NCBI GenBank assembly: GCA_963795715.1
Contig: CAWCIY010000003.1
Coordinates: 1,385,231-1,449,230, forward strand
From: JAFEDN01 sp963795715
GTDB taxonomy: Bacteria > Pseudomonadota > Gammaproteobacteria > Coxiellales > Coxiellaceae
Direction of reading: 5' to 3'
Length of the DNA stretch: 64,000 bases
How positions within the stretch are numbered: the stretch's first letter is position 1; the number at the start of each line of letters is the position of its first letter. This document shows positions 25,385-36,000 of this stretch, one piece after another. The translations under genes were made by a program, and so were the position numbers. The notes under the pieces are model-generated. The model was not told the DNA's origin. It was given only the letters and a program-made list of their open reading frames with translations, and searched no databases.

Positions 25385-28009
25385 TTAACTGTATGTTTGG
25401 TTTAAAAGCGGTGTTGTGAGCGAATCGGTATTGGTACTCACACTGCTATTCACTTTACTCAAGCGTATTGAAGTACTACTGTCTTCGGGCGCTAAGATGC
25501 CTTGATTAGATGTCCGTAGACAACAAAATACACTACTCCAACCGGTACGATTAAGTCGCGACTTTTTAATAGTGGATTCTCTTTTTTCGTCCCATTCATA
25601 AGGCCGAGCGTCGTGAATCTGAATTGCTTCATTCCTAACCGGTCTGGTGAGTTCCCCTTGATTCGTTGGACTTTCAAAAGAAAAACGAGGGCTAAATGAC
25701 ACTCTTTGACTTGAAATTCTTAAAGAGGAATTTAATGGGAGTTTCAGTTCTTGCGCAAGTTCACGCATTTCTTTTAACTCTTGATCTTTTTCGGTTAAAC
25801 TAACTTCTAATTTCCTGATTTGCTCTTTCAATTGGCGAATTTCTTCAGATGGAGCCATCCCAAGATCATAAGGAGAAAACATTAAGCTCCCTTCTTTTTT
25901 TACCCTTAATTCTAAATTTCTAACCTTTGCTTCAGCGGGGGAAATATAAATAAAGGGCAAATGGGGTAGCATAGTATCCTGTTTTAGGCTGGGGTTTAAC
26001 GGGAAACATTGATAATAGCCATCTTCTTTATGACTGATCATCGGGCTTTGCCGATAAAGCTCTTTAGCTCTCACCAATTTCCAACCTTCTCTCGTCCATA
26101 GACTAACGATGTCGTTAGCGCTATCTTTATCCAGCGCAGCATACTCATCTTTATCTTCATCGGCCTCCCATAAACAGCAATCGCTGACCAGTCGTTCTGC
26201 ACGTTTGGCGATTTCATCGGAAGAATATGGTATTGAGGAAGTGGATTCTTTCAAGCCGTGTGTCAACTTGACTACTTCAGTCTTCACATTATCCACACCT
26301 CTTCCAATGGTCTTGGAAACTTGAGGAGGGCATAAACTAAGTTGATATTTATATAAACGACTCACCGTGGTTCGAGCAAAAATATCAATGGCGGCTGGTA
26401 ATAAGTCGGCAATGCTTTGCTGATGACGTAGTACGAAATATTCCACAAATTTTTCAATAAAAATTTGGGCGTCACTGACTCTACGAATTCCATAGGATTG
26501 TGAAGCAGTTTCCGCGCCTTGTTGATAATGATCTTTAACGATATAATCACAAAAAAGACCTATCACGGTTGAAACGATACCAGGAAGTGATGCGGTTGCC
26601 AAACCCACCACAAACTTAAATCCACCCAAAGCAACTATTTCTGTCTTTGAAAGGTTTGGCACAGCTAATTTTTTGGTGATGACATAACATTTCATGATCA
26701 GGTCCGATAAGTGTTCAGTCAATAATTCCTTAAATATGGCAATTTTCTGCTTTTGCACTCCTGTCATTATGGAAATTTCTCTCCCAAAGACCATCTCGGA
26801 TGATACTTGATGTGTTTGAGAGATAATTTCTTTGGCGTCAACCAGCTTTACCAATCTTTGATATGCAACATTTAACTTCTCCTGTCTCTTGCTACACTCT
26901 TCTAATAATTCTTTTGAATCAGATATCGGTGATAAACGCTCATATTTTTCCTCATGACCTAAAGAATGTGACAAAGATGCATGAGGTTTGCTTTTTTCTA
27001 ATAATCTTAAAAAAGAAGATTCTGACTCTTGATAGAACTGCTGTTGCTCTTTGAGTTCTAATTTCTGTAATTCTGTACACTCATGTTCTAACCCCCGATA
27101 TTTTTTTGCCTCATCTACCATTTTAAAAACAAGATTTTTTCTTTGAACTCGTTCTTTCTTTTTTTCCTTCTCTTCAATGGGCGTAGCCGTTCTAGGAGTA
27201 GATTTAAATTCCTGAATAGTTGTTTTTAACTTTTGTACATTTTCCGTGTCAGATTTCGATTTCACTGATAAATTTTTATTTCTCTTAACTTCGGTGGGTT
27301 TATCCAGATTTTTGGTTTTAGCAGCAACTGGAATCACTTTCTTTTCTTTATCAGCCAATTTTTTTTCTTTTTCTTGTTTTTTTTCTAGTTGTGGCTGTTT
27401 AACATTCAGTCCTGAATACCAGGATGCAACCGAATTAATTATGGCAGAGAAATAGTTTGACTTCCTGGGCTTACGCTTACCCTGTAAAGCGACCCGTATT
27501 GCCTGATCAAAAACCGCTTTTACTCCTTCTTGAGTAAGGGCGCTACATTCTAAATAATTCACAGCGTCAATTTCTTTCATTCTCTGTTCGCCTTCTTCGG
27601 TTGTGATTACCCGTAATCCTTTCGAAGCCAACTGACTGACTGTTGCTTCGTCATTCCTTAAATCAGCATTAGCACCCACTAAAATAATAGGCACCTCTGG
27701 AGCATGGTGTTTTATCTCAGGCCACCATTTTGACTTTACATTATCAAAAGAGCGAGGAGAATTGATGGAAAATACTATGAGAAAAACATCTGTTTGCGGG
27801 TAACTCAATGGCCGCAGACGATCATAGTCTTCTTGTCCGGCGGTGTCCCAAAGTCCTAAATTTACCGGTCTTCCGTCTACCATAACATTGAAACTGTAAT
27901 TATCAAATACAGTGGGAATATATTCTCCTGGAAATGCATTGGTAGTGTACGAAATCAATAAGTCTGTTTTAGGAGCATTACCTACAAGAACACACTTGAT
28001 ATTCTGCAT
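25385..28009 (-). CDS. Rac1-like GTPase-domain multidomain protein
   Basis: The product has 874 residues. Residues 1-176 are a close copy of eukaryotic Rac1: SYTTNAFPGEYIPTVFDNY (switch I, Thr33 = Rac Thr35), DTAGQEDYDRLRPLSYPQTD (switch II, Gln59 = Rac Gln61) and YLECSALTQ (G5). The P-loop is two residues shorter and reads GNAPKT instead of GxxxxGKT. The G4 motif is GANADL in place of TKLD. Nucleotide binding is therefore doubtful while the effector-binding surface is preserved. The rest is K/E-rich coiled coil (190-330), a helical domain (about 340-610), a second coiled coil near 735-775 and a Ser-rich tail. AAAGGAG precedes the ATG. Host origin of the domain and secretion are inference. 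Confidence 0.85.
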   Translation of the reverse strand: MQNIKCVLVGNAPKTDLLISYTTNAFPGEYIPTVFDNYSFNVMVDGRPVNLGLWDTAGQEDYDRLRPLSYPQTDVFLIVFSINSPRSFDNVKSKWWPEIKHHAPEVPIILVGANADLRNDEATVSQLASKGLRVITTEEGEQRMKEIDAVNYLECSALTQEGVKAVFDQAIRVALQGKRKPRKSNYFSAIINSVASWYSGLNVKQPQLEKKQEKEKKLADKEKKVIPVAAKTKNLDKPTEVKRNKNLSVKSKSDTENVQKLKTTIQEFKSTPRTATPIEEKEKKKERVQRKNLVFKMVDEAKKYRGLEHECTELQKLELKEQQQFYQESESSFLRLLEKSKPHASLSHSLGHEEKYERLSPISDSKELLEECSKRQEKLNVAYQRLVKLVDAKEIISQTHQVSSEMVFGREISIMTGVQKQKIAIFKELLTEHLSDLIMKCYVITKKLAVPNLSKTEIVALGGFKFVVGLATASLPGIVSTVIGLFCDYIVKDHYQQGAETASQSYGIRRVSDAQIFIEKFVEYFVLRHQQSIADLLPAAIDIFARTTVSRLYKYQLSLCPPQVSKTIGRGVDNVKTEVVKLTHGLKESTSSIPYSSDEIAKRAERLVSDCCLWEADEDKDEYAALDKDSANDIVSLWTREGWKLVRAKELYRQSPMISHKEDGYYQCFPLNPSLKQDTMLPHLPFIYISPAEAKVRNLELRVKKEGSLMFSPYDLGMAPSEEIRQLKEQIRKLEVSLTEKDQELKEMRELAQELKLPLNSSLRISSQRVSFSPRFSFESPTNQGELTRPVRNEAIQIHDARPYEWDEKRESTIKKSRLNRTGWSSVFCCLRTSNQGILAPEDSSTSIRLSKVNSSVSTNTDSLTTPLLNQTYS

Positions 28010-28050
28010 AAATACTCCTTTAAAAGTCTATATTGCAAAGCTCCGAAATG

Positions 28051-28521
28051 TTAAATCAACTCAAGCTGATGAGCTTTGATGTCAGATAACAATAAAACAT
28101 CCATGTCGGCAAGAGAATTTTTCAGTCTCACATCGTTAGTGATAAAAAATTGACATTGATGTACCTGCGCGGTCACCAAATGAATGGCGTCCGGCAATCG
28201 AATCATATTATTTGCAGATTTTGCTCTAAATTTTGCAGCCTGGATTAAAATGTCGCGGTTAATAGAACAAACGGTCAGGCTACGGGTGGTTTGGATCGTG
28301 TTTTCGTAAAGGCTCTGTAAAGCCTGATTGTTGTCCCGGATGGGTTTGGCCAATGTTTCAGCGAGTGAAAGCTCACTGGTAAAGGACTGTAATTGACCTG
28401 AATCAATAAAATTCGTTAATTGCTGAAGGATAGCAGCGAAATCAGCATAACCTTCCAGCAAGTAAATAAAGATATTGGCATCCAGATAAATGTTCCCCTG
28501 CCTGGACAACTTTATTCTCAT
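28051..28521 (-). CDS. vapC: PIN-domain toxin (VapC-like)
   Basis: The product has 156 residues. The four acidic PIN residues are visible: YLDANIFIY, SLAETL, LPDAIHLVTA and FITNDVRL. Family members are Mg-dependent ribonucleases cutting tRNA or rRNA. The start overlaps the upstream antitoxin gene by 4 bp, the normal VapBC arrangement. The 42 bp to the Rac-like gene contains no terminator that I can see. Confidence 0.88.
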   Translation of the reverse strand: MRIKLSRQGNIYLDANIFIYLLEGYADFAAILQQLTNFIDSGQLQSFTSELSLAETLAKPIRDNNQALQSLYENTIQTTRSLTVCSINRDILIQAAKFRAKSANNMIRLPDAIHLVTAQVHQCQFFITNDVRLKNSLADMDVLLLSDIKAHQLELI

Positions 28522-28739
28522 GTCTCTCTTTCTCTGCGAATAAAATCGTCTGCTTCTTCGGGAGAAGAAAAACTGCCTTTACCTGCGCTAAATAGGGAGC
28601 CTAGATTGGATTTTTTAGGCTCACTCTGACTGAGTAAGACGATCACTTCAACATGATCACCTAATTTGAGTTCAGGCGAAAAAATTTCAATCTGATGATC
28701 TTTTTGTACAGTGACTTCTTGTCGAATCGCTTGGGTCAT
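28518..28739 (-). CDS. vapB: VapB-like antitoxin
   Basis: The product has 73 residues from ATG 28739. The N-terminal half (QEVTVQKDHQIEIFSPEL) looks like a swapped-hairpin DNA-binding fold and the C-terminal half (SSPEEADDFIRRERE) like a toxin-wrapping tail. It lies directly before and overlaps the PIN toxin gene. The family assignment rests mainly on position and size. The 28743-29060 gap upstream shows no gene. Confidence 0.7.
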   Translation of the reverse strand: MTQAIRQEVTVQKDHQIEIFSPELKLGDHVEVIVLLSQSEPKKSNLGSLFSAGKGSFSSPEEADDFIRRERET

Positions 28740-29064
28740 CACTTCACTCTCTTATTTTGATGAAAAATCTATCAATGTGAAACTAACTTTATTATAAATG
28801 TTGGTTAAGCAAAAAGCCATTCACCTCAGAAAAATAACGGACCTTAACCCGGTTTTCTGTTCCATTGTGTCGCAGATTCCTTGGACGCCGGTTTTAAAAT
28901 TCATCCATTGGGTGAACAGAAGTGAGTCTTCTGCACATTCTTTTTTTCCTCAACTACAGAATTTAGGGGGTTGCTAAAAGCACTCTATATTTTTTTACCT
29001 TGTTGATATTTTATAAATTTTTTGCTCAAACCCGTGTCAAGGAATTCAAGCAAAAATTTTCCGA

Positions 29065-29092
29065 TTGCATTTTCATTGAAGGAGTTTATAAT
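29065..29092 (+). promoter_or_regulatory. Promoter of signalling locus copy 1
   Basis: TTGCAT (29065-29070), 16-bp spacer and perfect TATAAT (29087-29092). Position, -10 box and downstream CCCTAGCGAGAC are conserved at 60471-60513. Confidence 0.65.
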
Positions 29093-29098
29093 TCCCTA

Positions 29099-29163
29099 GC
29101 GAGACATCCAGGTGCGTTCAACACCTGGAAGCCTCTAACCAATAATAAGCGGAACCTTATTAC
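29099..29163 (+). ncRNA. Structured 5' leader, copy 1
   Basis: Conserved with the leader at 60507: AGCGAGACATCCAGGTG, a 7-bp hairpin CCAGGTG/CACCTGG (29108-29114 with 29122-29128), a constant GCCTCTAACC, then AATAAG/CTTATT (29144-29149 with 29156-29161) holding the GGAA ribosome site in its loop. The hairpin loops and the RBS loop vary while the stems persist. It may be a translation-controlling element; no known riboswitch class was recognised. Confidence 0.5.
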
Positions 29164-29359
29164 ATGGCTGTAGCAATATTAACTGAAAATTCAATTCTTG
29201 TGTATGACTTCGTTCGTTCGAGAAGTCAAACGATTCCTTTTGAAAAAAACATTTGGGTGCATCACTACACGTGCGCCCGATCCCTATCTGCCTTTTTAGG
29301 CGAAACTGTTCAGAAGGATGAACCCAAGCCGTTGAATCGTATGGTTAATATGAACCAGT
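29164..29359 (+). pseudogene. Conserved short ORF of signalling locus copy 1, 5' part, split by transposon
   Basis: The frame opens MAVAILTENSILVYDF and continues to NRMVNMNQS, matching residues 1-67 of the intact ORF at 60571. It is interrupted at the 10-bp target duplication by the composite transposon. The missing 3' part resumes at 40782. Its function is unknown; it is too long for a simple attenuator peptide. Confidence 0.7.
29350..29359 (+). repeat. Target-site duplication, left (ATGAACCAGT)
   Basis: Identical to 40782-40791. Removing 29360-40791 restores the same order and frame as the uninterrupted locus at 60.57-60.94 kb. Confidence 0.85.
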
Positions 29360-30854
29360 CATGGCAATCGCATTGAATTAAATTTTTCAAGAATTTTTCA
29401 AAGTTCCTTCCAGAAATAGTTTTTATCTGAAGTAATAACGCAAAAAATCTAAATGTGAGTGTCATTTTCCAAATATAAGTGCTGAATAAATGAGATAATT
29501 TACTCTGTTAAAAAGTAACTACAAACAGCTTATAAGTACCTGCCAGAAGAACCAAAAAATGAATGTAAGATTGTTAATTTTTATTTAAAGCGTTGATCCG
29601 CTGTAAGTACTTTAAGTAGATATTGATGATCCCACCCTGCCGTTTTGCGACGGCAAGAGATCCCATGTTGATGAGTAGATTCTTGCTTAAGGAGATTCAG
29701 TGCTATCCGTCTCACCAGCGCTAAATTTTCAGCAGAATGCCCCATACGAGATTGATTCAAGTCTTCGCGGAAACTCACGTCTAGAGACCAGTGTAAGTCT
29801 ACTTCGATTTGCCAATGTTGACGAACCGCTTTCACAAAAGTGTTGATCTGCTCGTAGTTTAAACTGGTGACAAAATAGCGGGTGGAATATTCAACTTGAT
29901 CATTTGTGGTTCGGGTAATATCCACTTTCCCTATCCCTTTTAAACCCGGAAACCGGACGCTAAAACCCGCTTCTTTCCGAGCAGATATCAATGTATAGCG
30001 CCGTGTTTCGATTCGGCCATGGTTGTGAAGTTTCTCTACTCTGCGTAGGTGCAACATATTTTTATATTTCTTTTCTCCCCCTTCCGCTAAAGCAAAAATG
30101 GCACAGACGGCTTGATACAACGTCGGCTGATTTTCCTTGAGTGAAAGAACATAATCTGCTCCCTGCCTAATAATCTGTCTGGCAATTTTGGTCTGACAAC
30201 CCATCGCATCAATGGTGACGGTAGCCCCTGTGACATCAATCATTTCCAGTACTTGAGGAATGGCGGTGATTTCATTGGATTTGGCAGCGGTTTTGACTTG
30301 CGCTAACATCATCCGATTTCGAGTAGCCCAAGCACTGACCAGGTGAATAGCGGGATGTCCCTGTCTTTTATTTCCAGACCCCCTCACTGTTTTCCCATCC
30401 AGGGCAATAATTTCCTGCTTTAAATCAATACTTAAAGAGGCTATCCATTGGGCAAAACATCTCTCAAAGGCCACCGGGTCCAAGCGAGCAAATACATGAG
30501 CGAATGTATCCGGCGAGGGAATCCCACTCGGTAATTCTAAAAATGTTCTTAACCAGGATTCTTTCGCTAAACCAAATTTATAAATTTCTACCCAATTATC
30601 AGCCCCACAGATCGTGGCAAGAACAGTGATCACTAAAATGTCGATCAGGTTGTATCTAAAATTACGATGGGACTTTAATCGAGGGTCTTTGAGATCTGAA
30701 AAATGCTCGAGAAAGGTATTCTCCAATTTCATCAGGCACTCCTTTCCTGGTATAAAACTCTCTGTTTTATAAAGAAAAAAGGCTGATAAATCAAGAGATA
30801 GAAAGACTTCTAAATTTGAAATAAGGAGGAGAGAAATTCAATGCGATTGCCATG
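29360..30854 (-). mobile_element. ISAs1-family insertion sequence, full copy (IS-A)
   Basis: Terminal inverted repeats of 20 bp, CATGGCAATCGCATTGAATT, lie at 29360-29379 and 30835-30854. The 1495-bp element contains one transposase gene on the minus strand. Confidence 0.9.
29581..30732 (-). CDS. ISAs1-family transposase
   Basis: The product has 383 residues. N-terminal H-repeat-associated domain (FSDLKDPRLKSHRNFRYNL, VLATICGADNWVEI). DDE residues lie in IIALDGKTVRGS, TIDAMGCQTKIA and the W-x2-E motif HWQIEVDLHWSLDVSF-ED. AGGAG precedes the ATG. The gene is intact and is the only full transposase for the composite element. Confidence 0.95.
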   Translation of the reverse strand: MKLENTFLEHFSDLKDPRLKSHRNFRYNLIDILVITVLATICGADNWVEIYKFGLAKESWLRTFLELPSGIPSPDTFAHVFARLDPVAFERCFAQWIASLSIDLKQEIIALDGKTVRGSGNKRQGHPAIHLVSAWATRNRMMLAQVKTAAKSNEITAIPQVLEMIDVTGATVTIDAMGCQTKIARQIIRQGADYVLSLKENQPTLYQAVCAIFALAEGGEKKYKNMLHLRRVEKLHNHGRIETRRYTLISARKEAGFSVRFPGLKGIGKVDITRTTNDQVEYSTRYFVTSLNYEQINTFVKAVRQHWQIEVDLHWSLDVSFREDLNQSRMGHSAENLALVRRIALNLLKQESTHQHGISCRRKTAGWDHQYLLKVLTADQRFK

Positions 30855-31181
30855 ATCATTCCTTCATTTTGAATAACCTGCTCTATTCAGGTTCATTTCT
30901 CTTCGACATACGCGAAGACGCGTTTGCGTTTACTTTAAAACATCTCGAGTCAAACGTTGCACCTTTATTTTCTATTATGGGAAATAATTGGGCACGCGTC
31001 TTGATGGCTTGCTGTTTAAGCAGCAAGCTCGTCAAAGAGAACATCTGGAGAACAGCAGGGTTATTGGGACAACAAAAGAAGGAACTTCAGCAAACTGTGC
31101 CAGTCATGCGCCACGCTGCATCAATGGGCCCCTTACCCTCTGGTGCAGCTTGGTGTCGTGGTGCTAAGGGTCGTGGTAATT
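30855..31181. other. Cargo segment without a recognised gene
   Basis: A plus-strand frame (30869-31210, opening NNLLYSGSFLFDIRED) is open but has no ribosome site, overlaps the LysR pseudogene and resembles no family I know. It may be a decayed gene. Nothing else is visible. Confidence 0.3.
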
Positions 31182-32072
31182 TTAAAGCTTATCAAGGAAA
31201 AATTTTATAAATTGAGTGATTTTGGGCGCGACATATTCAGATTTTTTGTAAAAAAGATATAAAGGCACCGAGGGTTCATTGTGTTGCTCAAAAATTTGTT
31301 GCAATTTTCCTGAGTTTAAATCTTCCTGTATAAGAAAGTCAGCGATTCGAGCGATACCTATACTATTACGCACGCTCTCAAGTAATACCTGAGTATTGTT
31401 GACATATAAAATTGGTTTAATATGTACATGATGTTGTGCGCATTTTTCTAAAATGATATCTTTCATTCGGTAACTGTGCATAATGTAAAGATGATTTTTA
31501 AAATCAGCATACGATTTGGGTTCGCCAAATTTCTTTAAATATTGCGGCGAGGCGCATAATATTCTTCTAGCATTCGAAATGCGTCGATTAATTATTGAAG
31601 CGCTGTCACTTTGAGATTCCAGCCATTCATGAGCATATCCATAGGCAATATCAAAATGTTCATTTTTCTCAAGATCATAAATTTTGTCGCGTAATTTTAA
31701 ATTAATGGTTAATTTTGGGTATTTTTCGAGGAATTCTGCCAAAAAAGGGCCTATCATGTACTGTCCAACACCCACGGTGGTCAGCACCGATAGTAAGCCT
31801 GAGGGTTCTTTTTGCAGGGTGCTGGCAAATTCTGTCACCAAATTAAAATCTTGCCTTAATTTTTTGCTTTTTTCATATATAATTTCGCCGATTTCGGTAA
31901 ATTTGAGTTGCCGGGTCGATCTTTCCACCAGGGTTAATTTTAATTTTTTTTCTTATTCGGTGATTTGTTTACTCACCGTTGCTCCGGAAATTCCGAGGAT
32001 ATTCCCAGCTTCGGAAAAGCTTTTAGCCTCCACCAGAGTAATGTAAACCATTAATTGATTCCATTGGCTCAT
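31182..32072 (-). pseudogene. LysR-family transcriptional regulator with nonsense mutation
   Basis: The full frame from ATG 32072 gives a typical LysR HTH (MVYITLVEAKSFSEAGNILG, GATVSKQITE). An in-frame TAA at 31953-31955 sits where the family has Leu (ITE-L-EKKLKLTLVERSTR). The substrate-binding domain continues intact from about 31928 to 31182. One base change (TTA to TAA) explains the lesion. A fragment could restart internally but would lack the DNA-binding domain. Confidence 0.85.
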
Positions 32073-32483
32073 AACAGGTACCTATTCTTAACTTTTAGTT
32101 TAATCACACTTAACCCAGAAATTATTTTTCTTCTTAACCTTACTTTAAATGCTAAAAATACCAAAAATGAGAGTGCGAAGATTAGAACTGAGCTTGAAAT
32201 AGAAACCTTACGGTCTGGAGGAGTATCTTCGTTAATTCATACGGGTCTTATGAGTTTGGAGTTTATTTCTGAACTGACGCCAAAAGAAATGAGCCGGCTG
32301 GTTGAATCCACTCAATTATTAGGACTGGTAAGAGATTTTAAGGAAGTAGATCGAAATAATAAATCTCAGTTGAGTACTAAAGAGGCTGAGATTGAGCGAG
32401 CGATAGCGGATATTATAAAATTTGATCCGGCTCCTCCTCAAGCTCCTTACGCGGAGAATTATTTCCCATTCTTTCCATACTAA
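32055..32483 (+). pseudogene. Unrecognised ORF, probably a 3' gene fragment
   Basis: The frame ends in LTPKEMSRLVESTQLLGLVR, KEAEIERAIADIIKFDPAPP and a PYAENYFPFFPY tail, which reads as genuine protein. The only start codon lies at the divergent LysR 5' end, the first 30 residues look random, and no ribosome site is seen. It is probably the C-terminus of a lost larger gene. Confidence 0.35.
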
Positions 32484-32502
32484 TGTCTTTAAAACAAGTG
32501 AA

Positions 32503-32522
32503 CCCGCGACTTAGCTCGCGGG
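32503..32522. terminator. Hairpin CCCGCGA/TCGCGGG between convergent genes
   Basis: A perfect 7-bp GC-rich stem with a 6-nt loop between stops at 32483 (plus) and 32536 (minus), with AAAAC on the left and no T-run on the right. Plausible as a terminator for the minus-strand gene. Confidence 0.45.
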
Positions 32523-32535
32523 ATTGCTCAAAATG

Positions 32536-32943
32536 TTAAGACAGGATTTCGCCATCAATATAAAACCATCGGCCATCTTGTAATATGAATTCGCTGCGTT
32601 CGTGAAGAACACTTTGTTTACCCTGATCGCGAAAAAAAGCCTTAAATTCGACCCAGCCCTTCATAAAATTTTCAGTAACCGGAGGAGCGGCAAGGATTTC
32701 TAAGCCCAGCCATTGAACTTGAGTCGCCCATTGCCACGCCGTTTCAGCATTGAAACCGGTTAAAGCTTTCTCTCGCATAGTTTCTTGAATATAAATAATA
32801 TTGGCTTGGGAATAAGCTGTGTAACGAGAACGCATCAAAGCTTCCGGCGTAGGCGCCAAACTCTTGCCTGACAAATAAGGTCCACAACATTCAGCTAAAA
32901 GCCGCTTAGATTGGCAAGGACAAAAATCGTGAGGATTTTTCAT
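32536..32943 (-). CDS. ychJ: YchJ-family SEC-C motif protein (UPF0225)
   Basis: The product has 135 residues. The N-terminal SEC-C zinc motif FCPCQSKRLLAECCGPYLSG is followed by PTPEALMRSRYTAY and the NTF2-like body WVEFKAFFRDQG, HERSEFI and WFYIDGE. This matches YchJ over its full length. The molecular role is not established for the family. The gene is intact within the transposon cargo. No clear ribosome site precedes ATG 32943. Confidence 0.9.
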   Translation of the reverse strand: MKNPHDFCPCQSKRLLAECCGPYLSGKSLAPTPEALMRSRYTAYSQANIIYIQETMREKALTGFNAETAWQWATQVQWLGLEILAAPPVTENFMKGWVEFKAFFRDQGKQSVLHERSEFILQDGRWFYIDGEILS

Positions 32944-32988
32944 TAGGTTAGATTAAACAGGGGATGAATGAGTTGTCAAGGGCTATGC

Positions 32989-33018
32989 TTGACATAATGT
33001 TGCAATATGTGATAGATT
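32989..33018 (+). promoter_or_regulatory. Promoter of the AAA/HEAT gene
   Basis: Perfect TTGACA (32989-32994), 18-bp spacer and TAGATT (33013-33018), 25 bp before ATG 33043. Confidence 0.5.
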
Positions 33019-33042
33019 GAAATTAAGTTTATTTTAATCTCG

Positions 33043-36000
33043 ATGTCTGCAAAGGATGCAAGTTCTATGAAAGATAAAGAGGAAAAATTAAATTATTATC
33101 GAGAACCCAGAGTTCTTGCCAAGATGGAAAATGTGAATGCACCTAATTCACAGATAAATATACAAGCAACGCTTAATTTTCAATTTTTTGGTAAATCTAT
33201 TATTGCCTTTCCTAACCCTGCCGACTATAGTTTATTACTCTCCGATTCTTCTGAATCTAATGAACAAACTTGGAATTTATCGGTGCCGCTCTCTTCCTTT
33301 GGAATTGATACTAGTGATTTTAAAACGATTGCAGAGCACAAATACCGCTTTATTGATAAAAGTTTATTAATTGAGAAAATAGCAAATGATAAATTTCCAA
33401 TATCAGTTGTACTTCGTCCCAGCGGTTTTGGCAAAACTTTTAATTTATCAATGCTGAATTGTTTTTTCAGCAATAAAGAAAACTCTATTTTATTTCATGG
33501 ATTAAAAATAGCTGAGAAAAAAAAGTTTTGTCAACAACATCAGGGAAAATATCCTGTAATTTTTATAAATTTTACCGATCTTAAAGCTGAAAATTATCAA
33601 CAATTTATCGAAAAATTTAAAAAATATCTGATAAAGATTTTTAAAGAACAAATGGAGCAACATGAAATAAAAGGTAAGGGTGAATTGAATTTACTGGAGA
33701 GTATAAACTGTAGTGAAGAAACGCTTCAGTTGTCGTTAGGCTTATTAATTGATCGTTTATTTAATCGTTATGAAACACCTGTCATTCTGTTATTAGATGC
33801 TTTTGATGTACCTATCAACTATGCTTTAGGGCAATTGTTGAGGAACCAACAAGATCGGCAATATTATCAAAAAATACTTGGTTTCATGAAAAAATTATTT
33901 GAATCAATACTAAAATCTAATGATTCTTTAAAAATGGCAATTTTAGCAGGAACTCTATCATTAGAGACAAAAAATTTGTTTTCTGAAATCGATAATGTTT
34001 ATATTGATAATTTGCAATCCGATAATTGGAGTCCATATTTCGGATTTTCACAAGCAGAAGTTTTTGAACAATTTAATGATGCATTCGAAATGATCACCGA
34101 AATACAGTTAGATACCATCGAAAATTGTTGTGGTGGTTATGGCATCGGCAAAGAAAGACTGTTCAATCCGCGGCTGATCACAACTTTGTTTGATAGTTGT
34201 AAACAAAATGGTATTGAATATGTCGATGAAATGAAACAACCAATTTGTAATTACCCTCAGAATGAACTGATTGAGCTAGTTATAAATAGGTCTAACGAAA
34301 CAATAAAAACAGATTTTGAGCAGTTATTGACAAATAAGCCTATCATGAAATCCATAGATAAAGAAATTAATTTAGAATTTGTTGAAAATAATGCTGATAG
34401 TTTATGGAGCCTTTTATTGTATAGTGGCTACCTGACGTTGCAAGCTGAGGTTAAAGCTGATTCATCTTTGTCTAGATATCTGGTTGTTCCAAATTTAGAA
34501 CGTTATAATTTTTATCAACAAAAGTTAAAAATTCAGTCATATAATCTTTTTAAAAATTTAAATAAAACCGCAACTAAAACCATTGTAGATACTGAATTGA
34601 CGTATTTTTTAAAATATTTTAATACCTCAGATTTCTATTTAGAAAAAGCACAAAGTTTATATGAATTCATTATGAATGGCCATGCAGACGCTATTATCTT
34701 GGAAATGTTTATAAGAAATTGTAATGATAATGAATTTTGGTGGAATATCGCTTACCAAATTTTTCAAATACACAAGCTTGAAGTGACTTCAATTAAACGC
34801 ATTGCCAAAATAATTGTTAATCAGATACCAAAATTAAACAAAACTAATAAAAATACTGCAATTCGTTTGTTAAATAAACTACAAAATCCTGACGATGTGG
34901 TCATCGTTATGGTTGAAAAATTACGAATGTTATCCGTATCAGACGCAAACAGTTATATTGATTTGTTGGATGAAATCCATCCTAATTGTTTAATTATAGC
35001 TAGAACATTTACTGCTTGTTTAATTGATGCTGAGTTAGATATTCAAAAAACCAGATTCATTATTAAAAAACTTCAAAAATGGTTATTAGCAGATAATCAC
35101 AGTGCTCTAGATATTTTATTGCATGGACTTAGATCATCCCAATTACTAATTCAATTTTCTTGTATAAATGCGCTCAGTGAGGGTATTTATCTAAGTGGAG
35201 AAGGTAGTGATCGAATTGTCCAAGCAATTAAGAGATTTTTGAATGATGAAGAATTAACGCTGCGATTGGCAGCCATTTTTAGTTTTGGACGAATGATTAA
35301 CTCACAGTGTGCAGTAGCGCTTTCTTTAGCAGAAGAAATATTAAAAAATGCAACGGAATTTGAGTGTTTTGTTTGGATGTCTAGTTTAAAAGAAGATGAA
35401 GATCAATTAGGAAGTTGGAAAGGAAGCGAGGCTATCGTGGTGGGACTCAAGCAATATTTTGACAACGGTATTCCTGAATACGATAATTTGGCTATTACTT
35501 TATTTGGAAAATGGGCAGTCAACGGCAACTCCGAAGCATTGCATTTATTAAGTCAGGCGCTAAATGATCAAGGTATGGAATTGCGGGAAAAATGGATTAA
35601 GGCTCTAGATCAGCGATTTTTTGGGTGTAGCAAAGTGGTGCAGATTTTAGCTTCGACCTTGAATAAGCAAGAAAATCAACCTTTATATTATAATATTATT
35701 AAAATTTTAACTCAATGGGCGCGTCATGGTACTAAAGCTGCGCTAGAGGTACTCAATAATTGCCTGATAACTTCGACAAATCAACAGATCTGTGATGAGT
35801 GTATTATCGCTTTAGAAATTGGTCATACTGAACATGAAGTTTTGAAAAACTTAATGGAGGCTTATTCGAGTGGGCCAATGGGTTCTTACATCCAGCTTGC
35901 GGCGATTTCCAGATTGGTCAGACACATCGATATTATTGGTAAAGAAAATTTATTAATTCTATTAGCGCAAGGCTTAAAAACTGAGAGTCCTATTAATCTA

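Noticed and set aside
29360..30854. Two ISAs1 copies treated as independent insertions
   Set aside because: The inner flanks differ, the outer flanks share a 10-bp repeat, and the outside sequences join into one frame, so a composite unit explains the data better.
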